Of a stretch of DNA of 64,000 bases, positions 46,985 to 58,046 are shown one piece after another. The translations under genes were made by a program, and so were the position numbers. Source of the stretch: Rhipicephalus microplus (taxonomy: Eukaryota > Arthropoda > Arachnida > Ixodida > Ixodidae); contig NC_134704.1 in the NCBI RefSeq assembly GCF_043290135.1, positions 11,773,001 through 11,837,000 on the forward strand, written 5' to 3'. Numbering within the stretch: the stretch's first letter is position 1; each line of letters starts with the position of its first letter. The notes under the pieces were generated by a model, which ran no database searches, had not been told where the DNA came from, and saw nothing but the letters and a program-made list of their open reading frames with translations.

Positions 46985-47425
46985 GGGGCGAAGCTCCTTA
47001 GGGCGTGGGCTGTGCGTCCCCTGTAGCCTGTATGTAGCCACCTCTAGTTTAGTTCTTGCAGTGTTCACTAGATGGCGGTACCGTCTCCTGTATGTAGCCA
47101 CCTCTCGTTTAGTTCTTGTAGTGTTTACTAGATGGTGGTACCTGTAGCTGATGATGAAAAGATGCAAGATGTTATAAAATAGAAAGCGGTACTTGTAGTT
47201 GATGAAAGACGCGAAATCTTATAAAATAGGAATGATGTCACATATGGCGCGTGTCATTGGTTGAAGGCAATCGTTCGATTTAGTGCGGCGACGTACGCTA
47301 GGGGGAGCGATGTAATAAAATCGAGTGGGCAAAATGTACAGAGGATTCATGGTTTACCAGGTTTACCTCCGGAGCTTCGCCCACTCATCATCATTCACTT
47401 CGTGGATATGGCGGAATTTTTTTTC
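46985..47425 (+). mobile_element. MITE-like element with 60-bp internal tandem repeats, copy 2
   Basis: Same ends as the copy at 27533 (GGGGCGAAGCTCC at 46985; GGAGCTTCGCCC at 47371-47382; shared tail to a T-run at about 47420). It carries two 60-bp units instead of three and lacks about 170 bp of the interior. The two copies are otherwise very similar. Confidence 0.75.
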
Positions 47426-47864
47426 TATAGAAGCGGCTCTGGTAGGCAGTACAGCCGTGCTATATTTTTTGTTTATTAGTAAAACAGGCCCGTCATGACC
47501 ACAGATCTTAGTGTCTGATGCGTGCAATGGCAAACGTAATTTTCTGCATCACAGGGCACGCTAAAATCAACAATATGTTACTTTTTCAACCCTTATGGTG
47601 GTGATGTGCTCCAAGCGAAGAAATCGCATTTCAATGCATTATTAGTACATACGGGTGTTAGGGACCACGCAGCTGCCCATATTAGCTTCAGGAAGCTCTG
47701 CGTATTGAACACTGCTAAATGTAGGTGATATAGTCCGTGGCGTCTCGCCGTTTGCATCGCCCAACTGTGACGGGTACTCCTACAGCTATACCGCCGGCTC
47801 CACGCACGTGTAACGCGAACACGAGGTTTTTAACGAAAAGTTTTGTTTATGCTAGTGTACACCA
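47426..47864. other. Unrecognised intergenic DNA
   Basis: Nothing was recognised. Confidence 0.3.
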
Positions 47865-48082
47865 AGACAGGATAACTGCTGGTCATTAAGGGTAACTGAC
47901 TGGATTCCCAGAGAAGGGAAGCGGGTTAGGGGGAGACAGAAGGTTAGGTGGGCAGATGAGATTAAGAAGTTTGCGGGTATAAATTGGCAGCAACAAGCAC
48001 AGGACCGGGTTAACTGGCGGAACATGGGAGAGGACTTTGTCCTGCAGTGGACGTAGTCAGGCTGATGATGATGATGATGACG
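47865..48082 (+). pseudogene. 3' end of an RTE-like LINE with (TGA)n tail
   Basis: The + strand reads QDNCWSLRVTDWIPREGKR, RGRQKVRWADEIKKFAG and NWQQQAQDRVNWRNMGEDF, ending LQWT and TAG (48054-48056). It is followed by a GATGATGATGATGATGA tail. This is the well-known C-terminus of RTE-type ORF2 (RWxDDI...WxxxAxDRxxWRxxxEAFxxQW) and its microsatellite-like 3' end. It is severely 5'-truncated, with about 60 codons left and an open frame. Confidence 0.8.
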
Positions 48083-51000
48083 CCAAGATTTCAGTGACAT
48101 TTTAGTCACGGAAATGGCGTCACGTAAATTCAAAAGACAGAAAAAAATCTGTCAATGGAAGTGAAACTCATGACCCCTCGGTCCACGACAACAGATGCCG
48201 GGCATGCTCTCCTCTGCGCCACGGTCACACAATTTGCCGGCTTTAATTACACATCTTTCATATCTAACGCTGCCCACTCACAGCGTTCACAGGGCAATAA
48301 TGCATCACGACCGTGACATCTATGATTAGTTCTTTTAACGCACCGTTTCTAACGGTCCGTTCCATCCAACACGTTTCCAATAGCCGAAGTGCAATTTTGT
48401 CAAAGCCTTAACATACCCACAGCTGGCGACCTCACCGCAACCGTCATCGTAACTCATTGCATCCATTCACACCAAAAACAGCTCGGCCATGCTTGCCGGC
48501 TTTGCCTGTCTCCAATTCCGCGTTCCCTATTTTCCCCAGGAAAAATATTGACCGGCCAACAGGAAGGCATGACGTGTATTGCCTTTCCCTCTGGTCTGGA
48601 AGTGTTTTTTTTAATAATTACAACATGCCGCGAGTAGGCGACCTTAGCCCAAGAAGTTCGGTGTCATATCAGTCATGCTCTTCAGGCTGTTACGGTGATT
48701 TCTCTGGTTGCGCTCTCACCGTTATCCACTACGGCTACCACAAGCATCTATGGCCAAGAAGGTTTGTTTGATTATCAATAATAGATTTTAGGCGTCGGGA
48801 TGGAGAGTTATCATTAAGCAACAACGCGTATACACTCACGTTAAACTGTGCTATAGCTGTTGAACAGCAACGGACATTACAGTAAACACTAAACTACTTC
48901 CGTAAGGAGACGTTTTACTTTCTTTTTATACCAATTGCTATTCTGCGGAGAGACCAACCATGTTTTTTTTTTCTATCCAAGCAGCCAGATTACTATCTTC
49001 TGTGTCATTGACGTGATTTACACCAAGTGAACGTATATCCTGTGTCATTGACGTGATTTACACCAAGTCCACTTGCATCCAATATGAGTTCTGACTTGCT
49101 ACCCGAGGTAAAGCGCCACCAACGCCGAGCGACGGTGCCGACATAATTAAAAAAAAAACATCGAGTGACGTAAGCACTGATTCGATCATAAATAAAACTA
49201 GTTTAATGATTTCCTGATTAATGGTGTATTCTGTGGACCCTACATTCATGTCCACTGTTCTGTAAGCACTGTTAATGCGTACCTATTTGTGAGTACTGTA
49301 CATCAAGATATAAATGGACAACACGTACAGAGCTCAACTCGGCTGTCTATAATGACTGAGCGTCCCGCGAGGAACAGCGCGAGCGACATCTACAGTCACA
49401 AATACACCACATGTGAGCATGCGTGGCGCCAATAATGTGCCTGCCCTGCAGTTTCCACCCTACTTTATCTCCGCGGCCGCGATGGGTGCTTTGGCCGTTG
49501 AAGCGCTGTCAAAATTACAAAATCGAAATAAAACAATAACAAAAAGAAATATTCTGGTTTAGTGATATCATCACAGCGACAACGGATTTACTTCGTCTTT
49601 CTTTCTTGTTTTTGTTTTTTTTTCGCGAAATCGCTCAGAACGCTTTTGATGACTAAAGCGGTTGTTGCAGCCACGGTAATAAACGGGGATCAGTATTGCG
49701 AGGCAGGCACATCACTGGCGCCGCGCACGCTCAGATGTGGCATATTTGCGACGAGAGATGTCGCCCGTGCTGTTTCGCGCACGACGCTCTATCGTTAGAG
49801 ATAGCGGAATTGAGCACTGTACATCACGCACATAATGTGTCATCACAGTGTGTCATCATGACGTATGCATGAGACATGCAAGGTTTTCGCCTTAAATGGT
49901 GAATGAAATTGCAAGACTGAATAACTTCGCTGACTTTATTAACACAGCACTGACTTAACGGTGAGAGCTCATTAAAGGTCAATCAGAAGTAGATCAGCAA
50001 GTTTCCATAGTAACATTTTTCATTCAACTGATTACTGTTGTCCATACAACTACAAACAAGTAACTTTCAAGTCATGCTGCGTAATGAAGCTTCGAATATT
50101 ATTGATTATATGGCACCGCTGCTCCCAGAAGGTTTCACCGTTGGCGTTAGGGGCACAAGGCTGCAATCGAAGCGACAAAAGGAAATTAGTAGCACAAAGT
50201 GTTTTTCCACTCAAGTAAGACGAAATGACTGGGTCTACAAAATTTCACTCTCTAAACTGGTGAGCGGAAAATGAAAAGAAAGTGATGAAGAACCATGCAG
50301 CGAGTGCCACGAAGCTGATTTATTCTATCATCCACATTTCAATAAACGCTCAGCTGAAATTCTGAGCTACGCACGTTATCACCTTTCTTATCATGCCATT
50401 TTCATAGGTTACGTGTACAGACTCCCTAATTTTCTTTAATGCAGTGAACGATATTCCCGACAAATGTGGATCAATTGCTGCAAAAAATTCATGGTGTTGC
50501 ACCTTTGTAAGCCAAGAAGGGGAAAGCCTGACTACACACGTGCGATTCAAATGGGTCCCAGCGAGCAAATATGTATTACACATGAAGTAGACCCTTCCAA
50601 CGCCTCATGCGAGCACTCCTGTCTTTTCATGGCTTTTGGAGGCACGCGATTGCTTCGATGAAATACAAAAAAAAACCTCGTGAACTCACGTAACTGCACT
50701 ATTTGTTGAAGCTGTAGCTGATGACGTTAGCGATGATGAGTGGTGGCTGAGCCCTTTAGAACGGGTGATAACCTTTATCCGATTCACATGGTATGACCCA
50801 TGGTGCCCCACTGCGCTTCTGCTAGACAACAATGCATCTGTTAAACGTGTTCACTCGCCCGAATTTATGCTTGCATATATTCTTGTTTAAATTAGCTTCA
50901 CCTGACTTTGTGATGAACACTTCACTCGAAACAGTGTTCGATATGACATAAAGTCTAGATTCCTTACGCAGCACAGCTGTTGGGGTCGAGGTCTGCCATG

Positions 51001-51159
51001 TTTTGCAAATAGAAAACGCCCTGATCCGACTTGCGCTCAATCACCGCCCATTCAGTCGTTACTGATGGCAAGAGATGTGGTAACGCGTGACACGTGATCG
51101 GAGTTCATTGCCAGTGAGTTCCTTTGTTAAGATAGATGCTTTGGCTAGTTAGTGATTGG
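48083..51159. other. Mostly unrecognised intergenic DNA
   Basis: It contains a tRNA-like stretch at 48165-48232 (-; GTGGCGCAGAGGAGAGCATG), a short tandem duplication at 49000-49068, and a 78-codon - strand frame (50583-50350; FFAAIDPHLSGISFTALKK) that looks protein-like but was not recognised. Nothing else was named. Confidence 0.3.
49000..49068. repeat. Short tandem duplication (29-bp unit, 40-bp period)
   Basis: CTGTGTCATTGACGTGATTT plus ACACCAAGT occurs at 49000-49028 and again at 49040-49068. Confidence 0.95.
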
Positions 51160-51327
51160 GAATCAACATATTTGCGCAGCGCAAGACTACGAGTAGTTAC
51201 GACGTAACTACAGGAGAATAGACAAGGACAGAAATAGCGCTCACACGCGCTCTTTCTGTCCTTGTCTCTTCTTCTATAGTTACGTCGTAACTACTCGTAG
51301 TCTTGCGCTATGCAAATATGTTGATTC
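51160..51327. mobile_element. 168-bp near-perfect palindrome (foldback element)
   Basis: The left arm from GAATCAACATATTTGCGCAG through ACTACGAGTAGTTACGACGT and GACAAGGACAGAAA is mirrored by the right arm ending CTATGCAAATATGTTGATTC. The arms are about 75 bp with few mismatches and the loop is about 17 nt. The arms themselves contain a small palindrome (AGTTACGTCGTAACT). No coding sequence is present. Confidence 0.9.
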
Positions 51328-51799
51328 CTTTGTTAGCTTTCAGTAGATAAGTGCACTGGGTAGGAACATTTAAACAATGTCGGTGGCATATAAGCGCCAT
51401 AGGAGATTAACACAGCAAAGCTGTTATGGTCGAGGATTGCTTAAAGGCATAGAGAGAAAAAGACAAAGAAAATGTTAAAAAAAAGCAAGGACGGCCATGC
51501 ATAGCATAGTGGGCCGAGGAGTGAGCTAGGAGAGTAAAAGCCTAACCAAGCCAGGACCAGTTGGGTGCTCTCCAGCTCTGCTACAACTCAGCTTTGTGCA
51601 ATTTTTGTTGAAGCTGTGCTTATTTTATAATGTAACGCTTGAGAGTTGACTGGTGCTTCTTAAGCAGACATAGCGTTTACGGCGCCTGATGAGCCAATGA
51701 CTCCTAAAAAAGCTGTGCAGCTCTTTAGGCGTACGTATTGTCTTACAGACACGTAGTAAGTACTTAGCTGAAGTAGGCACACCTCTGAAAACCTAGTTC
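51328..51799. other. Unrecognised intergenic DNA
   Basis: Nothing was recognised. Confidence 0.3.
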
Positions 51800-51809
51800 T
51801 CGCGTGAGG

Positions 51810-52084
51810 CGTGCAAAGGGCCATTGAGTGTGAAGTATGTGCACTTGCTCGTTGCGAGTCATATGAGTTACACAAGTGCGGCAAGGTTTTATCCGATTAC
51901 TTTAAAAGACTGAATCAGAACGGGCTATCGCGCATGTGCGCGGATACCGCTTGCCACTTCCTTCCTTGTCTCTCCCTTCCCCTCGCTGCCCACGCAGCTA
52001 TATAAGCGTCATGAATAAACGACCAGTTGGTCATTCCTTGTTCAGCAACGTGTCGCGTCTGTTCGTTACATCGAACATGTTACA
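51810..52084 (+). repeat. LTR (solo or relic), 5' boundary uncertain
   Basis: A CT-rich segment is followed by TATATAA at 51999-52005 and AATAAA at 52014-52019, then about 65 bp ending CGAACATGTTACA at 52084. This is a typical U3-R-U5 layout, and it abuts a primer-binding sequence that starts with TGG. The start of the LTR was not resolved. TGTGAAGTATGTGCAC at about 51829 is one possibility. No gag or pol follows. Confidence 0.6.
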
Positions 52085-52144
52085 TGGTGTCAGAAGTGGG
52101 ATTCGAACCCACGGCCACATGCGTGGACCAGAATTTGAGTCTGG
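52085..52144 (-). repeat. tRNA-Leu(CAA)-derived segment joined to the LTR
   Basis: Read on the - strand: anticodon arm CCAGACTCAAATTCTGG (anticodon CAA), a long variable arm, T arm GTGGGTTCGAATCCCAC, acceptor 3' strand, then CCA. The D arm and 5' acceptor strand are absent. On the + strand it starts TGGTGTCAGAAGTGGG directly after the LTR end, so it is an extended primer-binding site. CCA is not normally encoded in eukaryotic tRNA genes, which points to copying from a mature tRNA primer rather than a tRNA gene. Confidence 0.75.
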
Positions 52145-53451
52145 TCCCCGTATCACCTGCCAAACTCGTTCGTTCATGAAAATTTTTTAGAACGTTTTCT
52201 GCACTTACTACTTCAATTGAGTATCTGGCGCCATCATTGCTTTTCGTCTGTAATAAAAAAAATGCACAATACACTTTGAAGGTTAACGTTCGCAAAAACA
52301 AATACGAACAAATTGCCGTTTTATACTTACAGACGTATCTGCCGCATTCGTCTGAAGAAAAAAAAAAGATTATGAACTCGCACCGTGTAAAACAAATTGA
52401 AGTGTAAACATATGAGCTTTAAGGAAATATATAAATTGTGAAAAGAAAGCACGAAAAATCATGGGGCTCTCTTGCGCTGAACAAGGTGCTGCTAAGAAAT
52501 TCACCCCCAATAAACTTAGTGGCAAATGTATAATTCTACCCACAATCACTAACTGACTCTCAATCATCTTAGTCCCTGACATACAGTTCTGAAGCATGCG
52601 TGCTGCATACGTTCTTGGCACGTAGTTTTGAAGCATACGTATTATGAACCTTTGTTCTACTTCTAAAAACATTTACTTACGGTTTTGTACTTTGGTAGGT
52701 AGCAAAATCTCACAATCTTCTGGCAACACCAATCAGAGTCATGAATTTTCATACTGCCCACTTTTCTAGATCACGCGCATTTATCGAAAGTATGCGAGTT
52801 CGGAGTTGTCTGCGTGGTCTAAGTGCTGTGGCGCGTTGTCCACTTTCTCCCTGCCTGTGTGTATTTAGCGTGTTACACAATTTCGACTGATTTCCTGCTG
52901 TGAAAGTGTTGCCATCAATAAGCTCACTCGCGTGAATACACTATGTCGCTCTGCATCTGAAGAAATGAAGTAAATGAACTCTTTGTACGTGCGAGAATGT
53001 TTTAATATTGTATAGCTTAAGTTGGCTATCTGCCAAACAGACTATATATAGCCGCCATATTTTGACCTTGCGTAGTGCCAGCAGTTCCAGTCATTTTAAG
53101 GTGTAGGTGTCGTAACAATGAGACTCTCGAACAAAAAAAAGATTAATAAGACAACTTTCAAAACTATTCTGATTGCTTATGAAGCATTAGCTATGAATTA
53201 TTACAGTACACTCACCGAGTTAAAATAATTACGTCATTTGATTTTCTTAATGCACTGCCATTCATAAGACCGCGCAGTGTTCGCGTTCAAGAGAAGGAAG
53301 GGTGAAGCTTTATTGAAGCGCGCATTCTTCCTCTTAAGTCTATTTATAGAGCAAACTTCGAACCTCCCCTCCCCTCAACCCTAGGACACTAGAAAAAAGC
53401 GGCCAACCCTGCTCCCCCCATCCCTCGCATGTGACACCTGCTCTCATCAAT
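52145..53451. other. Unrecognised DNA downstream of the LTR
   Basis: No gag-like frame or second LTR was recognised. It is AT-rich. Confidence 0.3.
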
Positions 53452-53722
53452 AAATGATCAAGCCCCGTCTTGGTGCCATGGTCTAGTAACTAAGGTATTC
53501 GGCTGCTGACCAGCAGGTCGGGAGATCGAATCCCGGTTACGGTGACTGCATTTAAGGTGGAGATGAAAATGCTGTAGGCCCGTGTGCTCTGATTTGGGTG
53601 CTCGTTAAAATAACTCCAGCTGGTGAAAATTTTCGGAGTCCTCCGCTACGGCGTCTCTAATACTCATGAGGTGGTTTTGGGACGTTAAACCCGACATATC
53701 AATCAATCAGTAAACGATTAAG
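53452..53722 (+). mobile_element. Full-length, aged Ruka SINE
   Basis: The body lies at 53463-53711 with a recognisable A box (CATGGTCTAGTAACTAAGG), B box (GAGATCGAATCCCGG) and tail (CCGACATATCAATCAATC). An imperfect target duplication is likely: AAATGATCAAG at 53452-53462 and AAACGATTAAG at 53712-53722. Confidence 0.85.
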
Positions 53723-55180
53723 TGAATCAGGTTACTTACTCCGCATCCTCGCTCCTGAGTCGTTCATCTTCATTGAGAGTTCCTGCCCCTCCAGTGACCC
53801 TGAAATGACGGCGAGGCGTTATTCGAACTGCTTCACTTCCAAAGCTACCTTACACCTATCACTCGAATGGAATGATCATGTCTTCAAGTGTACTCGTTTT
53901 CTATGCGACAATTTTATATACGCTTACACTCATTTCTTTCTTTTCCTTGTTTAGTAATGTCTGAACTCCGATCAATAACTAGACATAACGTTCCCTTTTT
54001 TCGTTGGCTTCATCATTGGTTGGTATTGTGCAGTTGTGTAGCTACAGTGGGCTTCTCAATCTGTTCCCCTTCTTTGATTCAGCTAAAATAAAGAGGTGCG
54101 TATAAAGAGTTCCATCGCGGTGGGTCGGCTCTAAATTCGTACCTGTAATCTATGTCCTTGATGAAATGCTGTACGTGCTTTTACAATCTTGGTTGCACTG
54201 CTGGCGTCAGGTTGAAAATTCAACACAATCATATATTATTTACTTTAACCGTGAAAACATCAAATTGTGAGTGCGCACAAAGTAAACGTAAGGCTAGGTG
54301 GTTCGGCGGCGGAGCGAAAGATCATTTTAGAAAAACAAACCTACTAATCACCGTACAAGCCATGATTCACCGACTGGTTTAAAGATTTACATAAAAGACA
54401 TGAAAGCGGGCCATCACGTTGGGCAGGAATATTTTTTCAAAGCTAATTGAACGCGTGAGAACGTCTGGCTGCCCTGATTGTGAAAAAATTTTGTGGCTAA
54501 GACTGCAGGAATAAGAATCGAAAAGGTAGGTTAAGTTAAAAATTGAAGTGTAGCCTAACCATTACGAAAAAGCAACAGATGAATTTTAACACTGAAAATG
54601 ACTCCTGCTCGCCTTTAATTGTCAGTGCTGTGCGATAAAATTGTCACACGTGTAAAAAAGCCGCCAAACTGGTTTGTTCAGTGTTCAGCAGGGGTATTGG
54701 TATGAGTATGAATTGATTTTATTCAAGCACAAAAAAATTATATTCGAAAAGAGACGACTAAAGGCATTCACGCCTGACGAGGTTCTCCCAAATAATTCCT
54801 TAATTCCATTTTCCTGCTAATATATGTATGTTCAACGAAGTTACCCCTACCTCAACAGTCGCCTACCATAACATTTATTTGGGGGTCGGAACAAACGAAC
54901 ACTTCGCTTGCCGGTGCAACAATGTATCGACGAAATAAGATTGGGCAGCAGCACTGTTCTGACGCACCGACGCGAAAAAAAGTCTAAGGTGCATAATTCA
55001 TCTGTATTGCTTTCTTGATTTGATGGAAAAGAAGTAACTTCGTTTTCTAGCAACCAATTGAGTACGGCGCATATTCTGGAGTCAGATGTGTACACATCTA
55101 ATACATATTTGACTGCCACATTTAAAAACAAGCCTCTTACGCCACTAAACCAAAATTATTGTCACACGGTGACTGCTAAT
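53723..55180. other. Unrecognised intergenic DNA
   Basis: A 94-codon frame at 55131-54847 (-) has no recognised domain. Nothing else was named. Confidence 0.3.
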
Positions 55181-55265
55181 CGCACATACGTCCACTATGG
55201 CGTCCCTCATAATCTTGTGGTGGTTTTGAGACATTAAACCCCACATATCAATCAAGCGCACATAC
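55181..55265 (+). mobile_element. Severely 5'-truncated Ruka SINE with 9-bp target duplication
   Basis: Only the last about 67 bp of the SINE (55190-55256; TCCACTATGGCGTCCCTCAT to CATATCAATCAAG) remain. CGCACATAC stands at 55181-55189 and 55257-55265. Confidence 0.85.
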
Positions 55266-55924
55266 CCGATCAGGATCAAGTGTCTAAGCTGTGACCTGCT
55301 CCTTACTGCAGCGTGCATTAAGAATCCAATCATAATCATAAAGTTGGATTCGGATCAACCCCGATCATGACCAACTGCGAGCTTGTGAACCAGGAATAAT
55401 CATTAAACCAATAAATGTGTGCCACTTGAATTAAGTAGGCTCATGGTAATGTGATACATGCGCCTGGTTTCGCTGTTCCCGCCTTCAACTAATCACATTT
55501 ACATGCTTTCTCTGCTTATTAAACTCGCACAAATTACTTTTCGGAAAGTGCCGACGGTATTAGTGAATTTTTGGATACATACTTTTTACGGGACTTTTGC
55601 TTCTTGTGAATTTGGCTGCAACACAAAAGGCAAATCGTTACATTCATTCACTGATTCAGTCGAAATGTTAGCGAAAATAAAATACTTACAGGTCTTCGAA
55701 TTTCGTGCTGACGTAATTCCGGGTATAGTGAATATCATATTGAGAATATCGCGAGAAAGTTTTAAAAAACGAGACTTGTGAAATAACTTCAAAGGTATGT
55801 TGCTAGAAATTCGCTAAAATAGAATAAAACGCTCGGATCTTTTACAGGCACAGAAACGAAAACATTGTGGGCTGCGTTTTAAACTGCCCTTTGCATTGGT
55901 CTGTTTTTAAATCAGTTTTTACAT

Positions 55925-56135
55925 CGGACACGGTGGTCTACTGCTGACCCAAAGGTCACAGGTTCGATTTCGGTCACCGCAGTGCATTTCGGTGGCGGTG
56001 TAGTGTAGAAAGCTTGTGTACTGTGCGATGTCATTACACGCTGAAAGAACGCCAGATGGTCTAAATTTCCGGAGTCCTCCACTACGGCGTCTTTCGTTAT
56101 CATATTGCGGTTTTCAGACGTTAAACTTCAGATAT
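55925..56135 (+). repeat. Divergent Ruka-like SINE, first of a head-to-tail pair
   Basis: GACACGGTGGTCTACTGCTG begins a shortened tRNA-like head with a B-box-like CAGGTTCGATTTCGG. The body ends GTTTTCAGACGTTAAAC. Confidence 0.75.
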
Positions 56136-56315
56136 TGTTATTGCTGTTGACCCGTAAGTCACGGGACCAAATGCTGATCGCGGCGCTCGCATTTCCATCA
56201 ACATGAAATGCTGGAGGTCCGCGTACTCAGACGCGAGTGCACAAGATGCTGAATACTTCTGCAGCTGTCCAGTACGGCGCACATAACGTAGTATTGGTAC
56301 GCAAAACCTCCACAA
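56136..56315 (+). repeat. Highly divergent SINE, second of the head-to-tail pair
   Basis: GCTGTTGACCCGTAAGTCAC matches the end of a Ruka head. It continues through TCGCATTTCCATCAACATG and AATGCTGGAGGTCCGCGTAC to TGTCCAGTACGGCGCACATAACG. It follows the first copy directly. Confidence 0.55.
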
Positions 56316-57200
56316 GCATCGTTCATCAATGCGTTTAAATTTAAGCCCTTCATATTTTTCTTTATATTCTTTTCCTTTACTATTCGGTGAGTGCTACCAA
56401 TTTCGAAGTTCAGTTCATTTTATTTTTCACTATAGCCCCTAAGTGTGTCACCATATAATCAATGATTTTATCTATTGCTTCATGTTAATTCTTTTCTCAC
56501 GAGTTTTTCATGAACAAGAGTGACTAGCTGGTATGTTTTATGGGTTAACCTAATGTAGTATAAAAAGGCACATGCTGGCAATATACCTGGCTGGTCTTTC
56601 ATTTACACATACATATCCGGAGTGACCGACAATGAAGTTTCCCAATATTAAGCTCATATCACAAGTAAAACTTCTTTTTTGTCCTAATATCTGGATTAGA
56701 GCTTCGTAGATTAAAGACGCGGGTGAGATTGACACATTCTTTGATCTTATTCTACTTGAAACAGAATATTATAACACCCGTGCAGTTAGATTCAAGTGTA
56801 ACTCTCAGCAAAAATTTATTCTCCTTTTTCTGCGATGGTGTGCCTGATTTTCATATTCTGGTTTTGGGACCCAAAGAGAAAAACAGAATGCGTTTCTTTT
56901 AAGTGAACACTCCCGTAAATGCTGTATTTTGCGTTGTTCCGAATGTGGCGTTATCGAATCGTGGCCGCCGGAACGCTGGTTAGTCGAAATTTCTGAAACC
57001 CTTCACTAGGGCTGGAAGTACTATTTTCTTGGCTGGTCGGTTCATCAAGGTGGCATGCGCGGGTGTGTGTCTAACTTGCTGCTCGTGTGTGTCCCAATAA
57101 ATTATGATGCAGGGTATGATGAATAAGCAGTCGAAAGTTTGCGCTCCCCCGGATCCCTTCCTTCATTATATCGTTACGCAATACTGACATATTTTTGTGG
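56316..57200. other. Intergenic DNA with SINE crumbs
   Basis: A Ruka-like scrap (GTCGAAATTTCTGAAACCC) is visible near 56975-57010. Nothing else was recognised. Confidence 0.35.
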
Positions 57201-57204
57201 TTTG

Positions 57205-57265
57205 TACGTATCCACTACGGCGTCCGTCATAACGATATCGTGGTTTTGGGACATAACATCTCTGC
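57205..57265 (+). repeat. Ruka SINE 3' fragment
   Basis: TATCCACTACGGCGTCCGTC to GGTTTTGGGACATAAC, the conserved 3' block only. Confidence 0.6.
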
Positions 57266-57488
57266 AATGCGATATGTTGTGTACCACGCCTATCCAAAGT
57301 AAGCGTTGATTACATTGCAAATTGCCTGTGTTTGCATTGGATTGTAAACACAGACAACAGAGCAAGACACCGCTGAACTTACAACTTACGTCTGGCAATA
57401 AACACCGAGTTGTTAGCTTAGCGCTGTGTCCTGTCTTGCTATGTCATTGTCTGTGTGATTCTTTGCGCTACTGTAACCTAGATATGCA

Positions 57489-57687
57489 CTACCAACTAGC
57501 AGACTTTAAAGCCAACGTGGGAATAGTATAACATAGCAGCAATTTAGTAGCTACAGTTCCCGTGTGCATACAGTCAAATCTGCGTCTTTGTAAAGCTCGC
57601 GAGCTTGCGCACTTGCTCTGCGGCACCGGTTGCGGTGGTGGCGGGCCATAACGTGATGCGCCACGCATGCTTGACTTAATAGACATG
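57489..57687 (-). CDS. Prominin-like gene, tentative terminal exon (cytosolic tail)
   Basis: The acceptor GTAGCCGGCCAG|C at 57688/57687 takes the phase-2 end of the exon at 57916 and continues in frame with MSIKSSMRGASRYGPPPPQP, then VPQSKCASSRALQRRRF, to a stop at 57489. A short, basic, Pro-rich tail after the last membrane segment fits a cytosolic C-terminus. The frame match supports it; the polypyrimidine tract is only moderate, and the residues after RRRF look less protein-like. Another terminal exon further left cannot be excluded. Confidence 0.4.
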
Positions 57688-57915
57688 CTGGCCGGCTACT
57701 TAAGAGTGACAGCGTTGAAAGGTTTGCTTGTTTAACCGAAGAGGCGCCTTCTCTCAGGGCAATTTCGCAACCTCGATACTCAAAGAATACGCGTTTCGAC
57801 TGACAGCACGCGCCTTTATAGTCAGACGTCTGTTGTCAGTCGAAACGACAGACATGCGCTGTACACTGACGCGGACGTGGCTGTTTATGCGCGCGAGTAT
57901 GTGTGGTGTACCTAC
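57688..57915 (-). other. Intron of the prominin-like gene (tentative)
   Basis: It would run from GTAGGT (57915) to GGCCAG (57688). It contains the 18-bp inverted repeat ACTGACAACAGACGTCTG-type region near 57825-57850. No repeat family was recognised. Confidence 0.35.
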
Positions 57916-58046
57916 CCAGGTGGCACAGGTTCCCCTTCGTACGTGTAGCTCTTCATAATGTAGAGATACTTGGAAGCGGTTAGCGAGATATAGGTTGCGT
58001 AAACATAGATGCCGACGAGGACCATTATCGATAGCCAGTAACCATT
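57916..58046 (-). CDS. Prominin-like gene, last transmembrane segment exon
   Basis: The acceptor TTTTCTCTCCAG|AATGG and the donor CCTGG|GTAGGT give a 131-bp exon that starts in phase 0: NGYWLSIMVLVGIYVYATYI, then SLTASKYLYIMKSYTYEGEP and VPPG. Prominins are pentaspan proteins of membrane protrusions. After the last extracellular loop they have an (N/D)xFW start, a hydrophobic helix, and then a K/R-x-Y-Y-x-x-M juxtamembrane block with acidic residues. This exon has the same order. The exon borders and hydrophobic helix are seen directly; the family assignment comes from this pattern plus the preceding exon. Confidence 0.65.

Noticed and set aside
52085..52150. Functional tRNA-Leu(CAA) gene on the - strand
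   Set aside because: The 5' acceptor strand and D arm are missing, and CCA is present in the DNA next to an LTR end, so a copied tRNA primer explains it better.
54847..55131. 94-codon - strand frame with protein-like composition
   Set aside because: No recognised family, splice sites or neighbours support it.
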